A stretch of 5,446 bases of DNA. It comes from Polaromonas sp. Its GTDB lineage: Bacteria; Pseudomonadota; Gammaproteobacteria; Burkholderiales; Burkholderiaceae_C. Below the pieces are notes generated by a model. It was given only the letters and a program-made list of their open reading frames with translations. It did no database searches and was not told where the DNA came from. Of this stretch, positions 1 through 5,446 are shown piece after piece; the stretch's first letter is position 1; every line of letters starts with the position of its first letter. The translations under genes and the position numbers were made by a program. The DNA is taken from NCBI GenBank assembly GCA_023259235.1, contig JAHFQQ010000228.1:1-5446 (forward strand), in the 5' to 3' direction.

Positions 1-87
1 TTTTTTCCGGTACTCTTTTTCATGCTCTTTTCCCGTCGATTCAGATTTTGAAATTTTCAGTGGCGATAGCCGGCTCAGCCTGGAAAA
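1..87. other. AT-rich spacer at left edge, possible start of a further minus-strand gene
   Basis: This stretch lies downstream of the transporter gene and is clearly richer in A and T than its surroundings. On the minus strand an ATG at 23-21 follows a purine-rich stretch (GGGAAAAGAGC) and opens a frame reading MKKSTGK before the window ends. That could be the beginning of the next gene, but seven codons are too few to judge. There are short palindromes at 49-59 (TGAAA-T-TTTCA) and 68-75 (AGCCGGCT), but neither forms a stem followed by a T-run, so I do not call a terminator. Confidence 0.3.
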
Positions 88-1023
88 CTACGCCGACCGC
101 GGCTTTGCCGGCCGCACGACCAGGCTCACGCCGATCGCCGTGAGCGCCGTGCCCAGGATGGTGACCATGGTGATGGGTTCGCCAAACAGCAGCCAGGCCA
201 TCAGCGCCGTGGTGGGTGGCACAAGATAGAGCAAGCTGGTCACCGCAGTGGCCGCGCCGCGCTGAATCAGCAGGTACAGCAGTGAGCTACCCCCCAGCGT
301 GAGTACCACCGCGGCCCAAGCCATGGCACCAAAAAATTCAGCGTTCCACACAATCGCCCCGGCTTCAAGCAATGCCAGCGGCAGCGTCACCAGCAAGGCC
401 GCGCCCAACTGGATCACATTGGCGGTGCGCACGTCGGTGGGTTTCATGAAGCGCTTTTGGTAGAGCGTGCCCGCCGTGATACCCGCCAGCGCAAGCACCT
501 CGCTGCCCAGGGTAAGCGCAGTGACTTCACCGCCAGTGCCAAACTTGCGTGAAACCACCAGCAGCAGGCCGCCCAGGCCCAGCACCAGCCCCAGCCACTG
601 CCGCGAGGTGACCCGGGAGTGCGCTTGCGTTGAGCCGATCCACGAAAGCCACAGTGCCGTCAGCACCGGCTGCACTCCCACGATGAGTGATGCGAGGCCC
701 GATCCCATGCCGCCCTTGATCGCCACCCAGACGCCGCCCAGATAAACCGCATGCATCAGAATTCCGGTAACCGCCAGATGCAGCCACTGCCGCGCTTCGC
801 GAGGCCATACCGCACGCGCCAGCCGGATCCAGACCAGGAAGCAGGTAATGGACAGCGCATAGCGGATCGCCAGAAACGTCAGCGGCGGCGCGTAGGGCAG
901 GCCGAATTTGGCAACGATGAAGCCAGTGCTCCAGATCAGCACAAACACGGCGGGCATGGCCCGAATCAGGGTATTGGTGGATGATGCTGAACTCACCGGC
1001 CACTCGCTTCGGGAAACATTCAT
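88..1023 (-). CDS. EamA/DMT-superfamily inner-membrane transporter, substrate unknown
   Basis: A 311-residue, very hydrophobic protein, the usual length for the drug/metabolite transporter superfamily. It shows the typical ten-helix layout as two EamA repeats, roughly residues 24-158 and 172-303. The first repeat opens with WSTGFIVAKFGLP near 31-43. The second ends with the family-like stretch around 262-282 (LLYLVPPTTALMAWLLFGEP), followed by a last helix and a short basic tail. The start at 1023 is preferred because its ATG overlaps the pgsA stop as ATGA, the classic layout for translational coupling, although no strong Shine-Dalgarno is visible. A start 33 codons further upstream would run inside pgsA, and an internal Met at 957 would trim the N-terminus to just before helix 1. 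Members export amino acids, metabolites or drugs, but nothing here identifies the substrate. It is probably the last gene of the uvrC-pgsA transcript. The family call is firm; the function is open. Confidence 0.9.
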   Translation of the reverse strand: MNVSRSEWPVSSASSTNTLIRAMPAVFVLIWSTGFIVAKFGLPYAPPLTFLAIRYALSITCFLVWIRLARAVWPREARQWLHLAVTGILMHAVYLGGVWVAIKGGMGSGLASLIVGVQPVLTALWLSWIGSTQAHSRVTSRQWLGLVLGLGGLLLVVSRKFGTGGEVTALTLGSEVLALAGITAGTLYQKRFMKPTDVRTANVIQLGAALLVTLPLALLEAGAIVWNAEFFGAMAWAAVVLTLGGSSLLYLLIQRGAATAVTSLLYLVPPTTALMAWLLFGEPITMVTILGTALTAIGVSLVVRPAKPRSA

Positions 1024-1586
1024 TTGGCCCGCGCGCGGATTTCCGGAATGGCTTTTTGCAGGTAGTAACCCATCGACCAGACCGTCAGGATGGCCGAGAT
1101 CCAGATCAGCCAGGTTCCCCACACGTGGGTATCGATTACGCCGAGCAGCCGGCCATCAAACAGCAAAAAGGGAATGGCCACCATCTGAACCGCGGTCTTG
1201 ATCTTGCCGATCATGTGCACCGCCACGCTTTTGGTGGCGCCTATCAACGCCATCCATTCGCGCAGGGCGGAAATGGCAATCTCGCGGCCGATGATGATGA
1301 GCGCCACAAACACATCGGCGCGCTGCAAGTGCACCAGCACCAGTAGCGACGCGCTGACCAGAAATTTGTCCGCCACCGGGTCGAGGAAAGCGCCAAAGGC
1401 GGATATCTGATTGAGCTTGCGGGCCAGAAAACCGTCCAGCCAGTCGGTGGCGGCAAAGATCACAAACATCACCGTGGCAATCAGGTTGCGGTCAACCACC
1501 GGAATATCCAAATAGAAAACACCCACAATCAACGGAATCGCAACAATGCGGGTCCAGGTCATGATGGTGGGAACGGTCAGGAACAT
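1020..1586 (-). CDS. pgsA: CDP-diacylglycerol--glycerol-3-phosphate 3-phosphatidyltransferase
   Basis: This enzyme makes phosphatidylglycerol-phosphate from CDP-diacylglycerol and glycerol-3-phosphate, the committed step to phosphatidylglycerol and cardiolipin, in the inner membrane. The 188-residue product has the full CDP-alcohol phosphotransferase motif D-x2-D-G-x2-A-R-x8-G-x3-D-x3-D: D48, D51, G52, A55, R56, G65, D69 and D73. These include the metal-binding and catalytic aspartates. Other stretches typical of PgsA are IPLIVGVFYL near 17-26, REIAISALREWMA at 101-113, GKIKTAVQMVA at 127-137 and AILTVWSM at 165-172. Several hydrophobic helices flank the motif. The start at 1586 (MFLTVPTIMTW) gives the family's normal N-terminus and length; a longer frame reaching 1835 runs into uvrC and adds unrelated residues. 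The ribosome site is weak. The gene follows uvrC by 100 bp, a common proteobacterial linkage, and its stop overlaps the next start. Confidence 0.96.
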   Translation of the reverse strand: MFLTVPTIMTWTRIVAIPLIVGVFYLDIPVVDRNLIATVMFVIFAATDWLDGFLARKLNQISAFGAFLDPVADKFLVSASLLVLVHLQRADVFVALIIIGREIAISALREWMALIGATKSVAVHMIGKIKTAVQMVAIPFLLFDGRLLGVIDTHVWGTWLIWISAILTVWSMGYYLQKAIPEIRARAK

Positions 1587-1686
1587 GATCCGATTTTGGC
1601 ATGTGCGGTGAACGCCTCGCCGATGGGGCCGGCCGGGCCAGTAAAAATGCCCGCCATCGTTGCGCAAAAACGTCTTGATCCGGATT
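1587..1686 (-). other. uvrC-pgsA intergenic spacer
   Basis: A 100-bp gap between the uvrC stop and the pgsA start, both on the minus strand. It holds an 8-bp palindrome GGCCGGCC at 1627-1634 and a weak 5-bp stem (CGGGC/GCCCG) enclosing a T-rich loop. No stem followed by a T-run is present, so a terminator is not supported, and I see no convincing -35/-10 pair. The simplest reading is that pgsA is co-transcribed with uvrC. Confidence 0.5.
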
Positions 1687-3636
1687 TCAATGCAAGGCGC
1701 GGTAGATTTCCTCGGCCAGTTCTCTGGAAATGCCGTCCACCGCGGCAATGTCTTGCGCGCTGGCCGATGCAATACCGCGAATGCCGCCAAAGCGCTGCAG
1801 CAGGCTGGCCCGCCGCTTGGGGCCGATTCCGGCAATATCCTCGAGGCTGCTTGAGCCTACCCGCACCTTGGCGCGCCTGGCGCGCATGCCGGTAATGGCG
1901 AAACGGTGCGCTTCATCGCGGATTTGTGCAATCAGCATCAGCGCCGCTGAATCGCGCCCCAGATAAATCTTTTCCCGGCCATCGGCAAACACCAGCTCTT
2001 CCAGGCCAACCTTTCGGCCCTCGCCTTTTTCAACGCCGGCAATCAGGCCCAGATCAAGGCCAAGCTCTTCAAACACCCCTTTGGCGACGGACACCTGGCC
2101 CTTGCCGCCATCGACCAGAACCAGATCGGGCAGCCTGCCTTCACCATTGCGCGCAGCCTCGGCCAGCTTGACGTAGCGGCGCTCAAGCGCCTGGCGCATG
2201 GCGGCGTAGTCGTCGCCCGGTGTGATGCCCTCGATGTTGAAGCGCCGGTATTCGCTGTTTTGCATCTTGTGCCCCGCAAACACCACGCAGGAAGCCTGTG
2301 TCGATTCACCGGCGGTGTGCGAAATGTCAAAACATTCGATGCGCAACGCGTCCAGGTTGTCCAGCGGCAACTCCAGCGCTTCGGCCAGCGCCCGGGTGCG
2401 CGCCTGTTGCGAGCCCTGCTCGGCCAGCAGGCGCGCCAGTTGCAGACCGGCATTTTTCAACGCCATCTCCAGCCAGATGCGGCGCTGCTCGTGTGGCTGG
2501 TGAACTGCGGTGACGCGGCTGCCGGCCTGAGCGGCCAGCGCATCGATCAACTCCTTGTCCACGGGCTCGCTGCACACCAGCGTGGGCGGTACCGGCGCAT
2601 CAATGTAATGCTGGGCAATGAAGGCCTCGAGGATCAATGCCTCCAATGACTTTTCGCGCGGCTGACCGGCCGGCGCATCCGGCTCGGCGTCCAGCGCTGC
2701 AGCGTCGGTGGCGTGCTCGACATGCGTCGGAAAGTACGGCCGGTCGCCCAGGTGGCGCCCGCCGCGCACCATGGCCAGGTTGACGCAGGCCTTGCCGCCC
2801 TGCACTTTCACCGCCAGAATGTCGACGTCCACATCCCCGTTTTTGCCGCCGATTTCCATGGACTGCTGGTGCAGTATCTTGGACAGCGCCGCGATCTGGT
2901 TGCGCAGCTCGGCAGCCTGCTCAAACTCGAGCTTGTCCGCATGCGCCAGCATCTTCTGTTCGAGCCCGGTCAGGATTTCCTGCGCCTGGCCTTGCAAAAA
3001 CCGCTCGGCATTCGCCGTGTCCTGCGCGTACTGCTCGACCGACACATAGCCCACGCAGGGCGCGGAGCAACGCTTGATCTGGTAGAGCAGGCAGGGCCGG
3101 GTGCGGTTGTTGAACACTGTGTCTTCGCAGGTTCGCAGCCTGAATACTTTTTGCAGCAGCAAGATGGTGTCCTTGACCGCCCAGGCGCTAGGGTAGGGGC
3201 CAAAGTAATGATGCTTTTTCTCGACCTTGCCCCGGTAGTAGGCAATGCGCGAGAACGATGCCGCCGTCGGCGCACTTCCCTCTTCCACTGGGCATGCCAC
3301 CGTCACCTTCAGGTAGGGATAGCTCTTGTCGTCCCGAAACAGGATGTTGTATTTGGGGTTGAGCGTCTTGATCAGGTTGTTTTCAAGCAGCAGCGCCTCG
3401 GCCTCGGAGCGCACCACCGTGGTTTCCATACGCACTATCTTGCTCACCATGTGACCAATACGCGTGCCGCCGTGATTCTTCTGGAAATAACTGGTGACGC
3501 GCTTTTTCAGATTGCGCGCCTTGCCGACGTACAGCACGCCGCCTTCCGCATCGAAATAGCGGTAAACCCCCGGCAACGCGGGCAGTGCCGCCACTTCGCC
3601 GAGCAGTTGCGGATCGAATTCGTTGGCTTTGGTCAT
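1687..3636 (-). CDS. uvrC: Excinuclease ABC subunit C (UvrABC nucleotide excision repair)
   Basis: UvrC joins the UvrB-DNA complex at a lesion and cuts the damaged strand on both sides. The 649-residue product has every expected part. A GIY-YIG nuclease domain lies at about 20-100 (GVY at 23-25, YVGKARNLKKR at 36-46, LLLENNLIK near 82-90) and makes the 3' cut. Four cysteines, C170, C182, C190 and C194, have the same 12-8-4 spacing as the Fe-S ligands reported for E. coli UvrC. A UVR motif for UvrB contact spans about 213-254 (KLEFEQAAELRNQI). The RNase H-like domain that makes the 5' cut carries FDISHTAG (D437), LVLVDGGKGQ (D509) and DEAHRFAI (H577). Tandem helix-hairpin-helix motifs at 598-648 bind DNA. 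It is some 40 residues longer than E. coli UvrC, partly from an Ala/Asp/Glu/Pro-rich linker near 308-328. The start at 3636 (MTKANEF) puts GIY-YIG at the usual distance; a longer frame to 3948 would lie antisense to earP. No strong Shine-Dalgarno is seen. Confidence 0.97.
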   Translation of the reverse strand: MTKANEFDPQLLGEVAALPALPGVYRYFDAEGGVLYVGKARNLKKRVTSYFQKNHGGTRIGHMVSKIVRMETTVVRSEAEALLLENNLIKTLNPKYNILFRDDKSYPYLKVTVACPVEEGSAPTAASFSRIAYYRGKVEKKHHYFGPYPSAWAVKDTILLLQKVFRLRTCEDTVFNNRTRPCLLYQIKRCSAPCVGYVSVEQYAQDTANAERFLQGQAQEILTGLEQKMLAHADKLEFEQAAELRNQIAALSKILHQQSMEIGGKNGDVDVDILAVKVQGGKACVNLAMVRGGRHLGDRPYFPTHVEHATDAAALDAEPDAPAGQPREKSLEALILEAFIAQHYIDAPVPPTLVCSEPVDKELIDALAAQAGSRVTAVHQPHEQRRIWLEMALKNAGLQLARLLAEQGSQQARTRALAEALELPLDNLDALRIECFDISHTAGESTQASCVVFAGHKMQNSEYRRFNIEGITPGDDYAAMRQALERRYVKLAEAARNGEGRLPDLVLVDGGKGQVSVAKGVFEELGLDLGLIAGVEKGEGRKVGLEELVFADGREKIYLGRDSAALMLIAQIRDEAHRFAITGMRARRAKVRVGSSSLEDIAGIGPKRRASLLQRFGGIRGIASASAQDIAAVDGISRELAEEIYRALH

Positions 3637-3664
3637 GGAAACAATAAGGCTGGAGTAGCGTATT
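3637..3664. promoter_or_regulatory. 28-bp divergent gap between uvrC and earP
   Basis: The two start codons face away from each other with only 28 bp between them, so at least one promoter must lie inside the opposite gene's first codons. I could not find a sigma-70 pair with good boxes and spacing for either direction. The gap contains ACAATA at 3641-3646 matched by TATTGT at 3661-3666, an inverted pair that encloses the earP ribosome site. A second arm, ACAAT at 3669-3673, pairs with ATTGT at 3662-3666 across two bases. These may be an operator, an RNA hairpin or chance. Confidence 0.4.
3652..3655 (+). promoter_or_regulatory. Ribosome binding site deciding the earP GTG start
   Basis: GGAG lies nine bases before the GTG at 3665, a good distance for translation initiation. 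The alternative ATG at 3680 is 24 bases away and has no site of its own. This supports the GTG start. Confidence 0.6.
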
Positions 3665-4819
3665 GTGGACAATCCTTTCATGAATCGCAGCGCACAGTGG
3701 GATATTTTCTGCAAAGTCATCGACAACTTTGGGGACATTGGCGTGGCTTGGCGTCTCGCCGCCGACCTTGCATCGCGTGGCCAGCGCGTGCGGCTGTGGC
3801 TGGACGACGCCTCAGCGCTGGCCTGGATGGCACCGTCCGGATGCGAGGGCGTTCGCGTGCTGCCGCTGGTCGTGCCGCTGAACCTGGCGGATGCAGGCCT
3901 GGAACAGCAGCCCTGCGACGTGATGGTCGAGACTTTTGGCTGTGCCATTGCTCCTGACTTTATAGCTTACTACGTCCGTTCTGAAAGGGCTAATGGCATA
4001 AAACCTGTATGGATTAACCTCGAATACCTGTCTGCGGAGCCCTACGTCGAGCGCTGCCACGCCATGCCCTCGCCGGTGCAAGGCGGTCCGGCAGCCGGCT
4101 GGATCAAATGGTTTTTCTACCCCGGCTTTACAACGGCGACCGGCGGTCTGTTGCGCGAAGCTGACCTGGCCGGGCGACAGGCCGGTTTCGACCGCGCAGC
4201 CTGGCTGGCGAACCGAAACATTGCGTGGCGCGGCGAAGAAAGTGGCGAAAAGCTGGTTTCACTGTTTTGCTACGAACCGCCTGCCCTGGCCGTACTGCTG
4301 AAGCAATGGGCACAGCACGGACTGGCCGGCCAGCCCGTTCGCTTGCTGGTGACCGCCGGACGAGCCGAAAACGCGGTCAAGGCCATTTCAAGTAATGAAT
4401 TTGACGCCCAGCCCAATAAGGCAGAGCATAGTTTGCTATCAATTTCATATCTCCCACTATTGACGCAAGCCGATTACGACCACTTGCTGTGGGCTTGCGA
4501 CCTTAATTTCGTGCGTGGCGAAGACTCCGTGGTGCGTGCGCTCTGGGCCGGCAAACCGTTTATCTGGCAGATTTATCCGCAGCACGATGGTGCGCACCTC
4601 GCCAAGTTGCAGGCCTTTCTCGACTGGCTGCAGGCACCGCCCTCGCTGTGCGACTTTCACGCCATCTGGAATCAGGGCGCCGCCGGCCAGCTGGGCCGTG
4701 ACGGCCCGCCGCCGGAGCTGTCGGGCTGGCAATCGTGTGCCCTCGCGGCCCGCTCCCGACTGCTGCGCCAGGATGACCTGTGCACCCAGTTACTCGGGTT
4801 TGTGGGAAAAAAACGTTAA
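3665..4819 (+). CDS. earP: EF-P arginine rhamnosyltransferase EarP (formerly DUF2331)
   Basis: EarP is a cytoplasmic inverting glycosyltransferase of the GT-B fold that moves rhamnose from dTDP-beta-L-rhamnose onto Arg32 of elongation factor P. The 384-residue product shows the family signatures. Near the N-terminus is DIFCKVIDNFGDIGVAWRLA (13-32), which holds the conserved aspartates D20 and D24; the first is the proposed catalytic base region. Next come VETFGC (88-93), NLEYLSAEPYVER (118-130), FFYPGF (150-155) and FCYEPP (201-206), with the aromatic pair F201/Y203 that holds the thymine base. The C-terminal nucleotide-sugar site has NFVRGEDSVVRALWAGKPF (281-299) and WQIYPQ (301-306). The GTG start is chosen for its ribosome site; ATG at 3680 would lose five residues and no conserved ones. 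The substrate gene, efp, follows 129 bp downstream. Two AT-richer segments (3959-4003 and 4398-4442) encode variable stretches and may derive from a dispersed repeat. Confidence 0.96.
   Translation: MDNPFMNRSAQWDIFCKVIDNFGDIGVAWRLAADLASRGQRVRLWLDDASALAWMAPSGCEGVRVLPLVVPLNLADAGLEQQPCDVMVETFGCAIAPDFIAYYVRSERANGIKPVWINLEYLSAEPYVERCHAMPSPVQGGPAAGWIKWFFYPGFTTATGGLLREADLAGRQAGFDRAAWLANRNIAWRGEESGEKLVSLFCYEPPALAVLLKQWAQHGLAGQPVRLLVTAGRAENAVKAISSNEFDAQPNKAEHSLLSISYLPLLTQADYDHLLWACDLNFVRGEDSVVRALWAGKPFIWQIYPQHDGAHLAKLQAFLDWLQAPPSLCDFHAIWNQGAAGQLGRDGPPPELSGWQSCALAARSRLLRQDDLCTQLLGFVGKKR
3959..4003 (+). repeat. Degenerate dispersed-repeat-like segment, copy 1, inside earP
   Basis: This 45-bp segment has 17 G or C bases (about 38%), well below the surrounding coding sequence. 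Aligned without gaps to the reverse complement of 4398-4442, it matches at 24 of 45 positions. Shared blocks include ATAGC near the start, ACTA at 11-14 and GGGCT at 29-33. It is read in frame as part of residues 99-113 of EarP, just before NLEYLSAE. By my recollection of Neisseria EarP, the protein there is about six residues shorter at this point. The resemblance to a Comamonadaceae intergenic repeat (ATAGCT-type start with an AGCGCT-rich palindromic core) is from memory and not checked. Confidence 0.4.
4398..4442 (-). repeat. Degenerate dispersed-repeat-like segment, copy 2, inverted, inside earP
   Basis: Read on the minus strand, this segment starts TTGATAGC and carries ACTATGC, TTATTGGGCT and a terminal CAAATT. 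It is 44% GC and matches copy 1 at 24 of 45 positions ungapped. It encodes, antisense to the repeat, roughly EarP residues 246-260, a low-conservation loop between two strands of the C-terminal domain. It looks closer than copy 1 to the repeat family I recall from Comamonadaceae genomes. No frame disruption results, so if it is an insertion it was absorbed in frame and has since diverged. Confidence 0.4.
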
Positions 4820-4948
4820 AATACCAAGTTTTGTGGATCTGCCTGCCCGGGCTATCTGCAGCATTGGCCACATCATCTGGCACTTAACCCGCCGCGGAAT
4901 CTCTACAACCGGAGTTATTCAGCGGCCTACCAATTCAGTAAAACCGCT
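4820..4948 (+). other. earP-efp intergenic leader
   Basis: A 129-bp gap. At its left edge TAAAAT (4817-4822, including the earP stop) resembles a -10 box, but no good -35 sits at the right distance. A weaker pair is TTGTGG (4831-4836) with TATCTG (4853-4858) at 16-bp spacing. Neither is convincing, although efp often has its own promoter. An 8-bp palindrome GCCCGGGC lies at 4845-4852. No terminator for earP is seen, so read-through into efp is possible. GGAG at 4911-4914 is 34 bases before the efp ATG, too far to serve as its ribosome site. A frame from GTG 4833 runs 39 codons and stops at 4950-4952, overlapping the efp start. Confidence 0.4.
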
Positions 4949-5446
4949 ATGAAAATCGCTCAGGAAATACGCGCTGGCAACGTCATCATGCAAGGCAAGG
5001 ACCCGATGGTCGTGCTCAAGACAGAATACAGCCGCGGTGGCCGCAACTCGTCCACGGTTCGCATGAAACTCAAAAGCCTGCTGAACAACTTCAACACGGA
5101 AGTGGTTTACCGCGCCGACGACAAGATCGACCAGGTCATCCTGGACAAAAAGGACTGCACCTATTCGTACTTCGCCGACCCCATGTACATCTGCATGGAC
5201 GAAGAGTTCAACCAGTACGAAGTCGAAGCCGAAAACATGGGCGACTCGCTGAACTACCTGCAAGATGGCATGGACCTTGAAGTGGTGTTCTACGACGGCA
5301 AGGCGATTTCCGTCGAAGTGCCCACAAGCGTGCAACGCGAGATCGCATGGACCGAGCCGGCCGTCAAGGGCGATACCTCCGGCAAGGTGCTCAAGCCCGC
5401 CAAGCTGGCCACCGGTTTTGAAATCGGCGTGCCGATTTTTGTGGCG
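4949..5446 (+). CDS. efp: Translation elongation factor P (3' end cut by window)
   Basis: EF-P enters the ribosomal E site region and helps form peptide bonds when ribosomes stall on consecutive prolines. 166 codons are present; the family is about 185 residues, so roughly the last 20 are off the right edge. The three beta-barrel layout is recognisable: a KOW-like domain at about 1-64 (MKIAQEIRAGNVI, then VRMKLKSLLNN), an OB domain at about 66-128 with DKKDCTYSYFADPMYICMD and DGMDLEVVFYDGKAI, and the start of the third domain (VKGDTSGKVLKPAKLATG, 139-156). The tip of the modification loop reads SRGGRNSS, placing Arg32 (codon 5042-5044) where arginine-type EF-Ps carry rhamnose and E. coli has lysine. 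With earP directly upstream, enzyme and substrate are genetically paired. The ATG at 4949 gives the standard N-terminus; no clear Shine-Dalgarno precedes it. Confidence 0.97.
   Translation, partial: MKIAQEIRAGNVIMQGKDPMVVLKTEYSRGGRNSSTVRMKLKSLLNNFNTEVVYRADDKIDQVILDKKDCTYSYFADPMYICMDEEFNQYEVEAENMGDSLNYLQDGMDLEVVFYDGKAISVEVPTSVQREIAWTEPAVKGDTSGKVLKPAKLATGFEIGVPIFVA

Noticed and set aside
527..1003. 158-codon minus-strand frame inside the transporter gene
   Set aside because: An alternate frame of the EamA gene, with low-complexity Ala/Gly/Arg content and no start signal or motif.
1627..1634. GGCCGGCC palindrome as part of a uvrC terminator
   Set aside because: There is no stem-loop followed by a T-run; an 8-bp self-complementary GC word is common in GC-rich DNA.
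1587..1835. N-terminal extension of pgsA by 83 codons
   Set aside because: Most of it lies within the end of uvrC in another frame and the residues do not resemble PgsA. MFLTVPTIMTW at 1586 is the expected N-terminus.
3637..3948. N-terminal extension of uvrC by 104 codons
   Set aside because: The extra residues have no UvrC similarity and are antisense to earP. The start at 3636 gives the normal GIY-YIG distance.
2713..3957. 414-codon plus-strand open frame opposite uvrC
   Set aside because: It is wholly antisense to a uvrC with all domains intact, its product has no recognisable motif, and it would run into earP in another frame. It is a by-product of uvrC codon bias.
4845..4852. GCCCGGGC palindrome as an efp operator
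   Set aside because: Only 8 bp of GC-rich symmetry with no extension on either side and no recognised regulator motif.
1..5446. CRISPR array, tRNA/rRNA gene, insertion sequence or phage attachment site
   Set aside because: I looked for regularly spaced repeats, cloverleaf-like segments with CCA ends, transposase motifs and terminal inverted repeats on both strands and saw none.

Overview
The window looks like a piece of a betaproteobacterial chromosome, most likely Burkholderiales and plausibly Comamonadaceae (Polaromonas/Rhodoferax-like). This rests on protein character, on the earP-efp pair with an arginine at the EF-P modification site, on the uvrC-pgsA linkage, and on moderately GC-rich coding sequence. 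The genus is inference; no rRNA or other species marker is present.

Layout, left to right. Positions 1-87 are an AT-rich tail with a possible start of a further minus-strand gene at the very edge. Three genes follow on the minus strand and are transcribed leftward: uvrC (3636 down to 1687), pgsA (1586 down to 1020) and an EamA/DMT-family membrane transporter (1023 down to 88). pgsA and the transporter overlap by 4 bp (ATGA), and a 100-bp gap separates uvrC from pgsA, so the three probably form one operon. Only 28 bp divide the uvrC start from a divergent plus-strand gene, earP (3665-4819, GTG start). After a 129-bp gap comes efp (from 4949), which is cut by the right end of the window.

Function. 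UvrC makes both incisions in nucleotide excision repair. PgsA makes phosphatidylglycerol-phosphate, the committed step to anionic phospholipids. The EamA protein is a ten-helix transporter of unknown substrate. EarP and EF-P are an enzyme and its substrate: EarP transfers rhamnose from dTDP-rhamnose to Arg32 of EF-P, which activates EF-P to rescue ribosomes stalled at polyproline. The substrate arginine is visible at residue 32 of this EF-P.

The window is mostly ordinary core genome, and I found no undescribed multi-gene system. The least ordinary feature is a pair of AT-richer 45-bp segments inside earP, in opposite orientation. They match each other at 24 of 45 positions without gaps and resemble, from memory, a dispersed palindromic repeat of Comamonadaceae. 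If so, mobile repeat DNA has been absorbed in frame into variable loops of a housekeeping glycosyltransferase. Secondary points are a small inverted repeat around the earP start in the very short divergent gap, and a possible translationally coupled leader frame ahead of efp.
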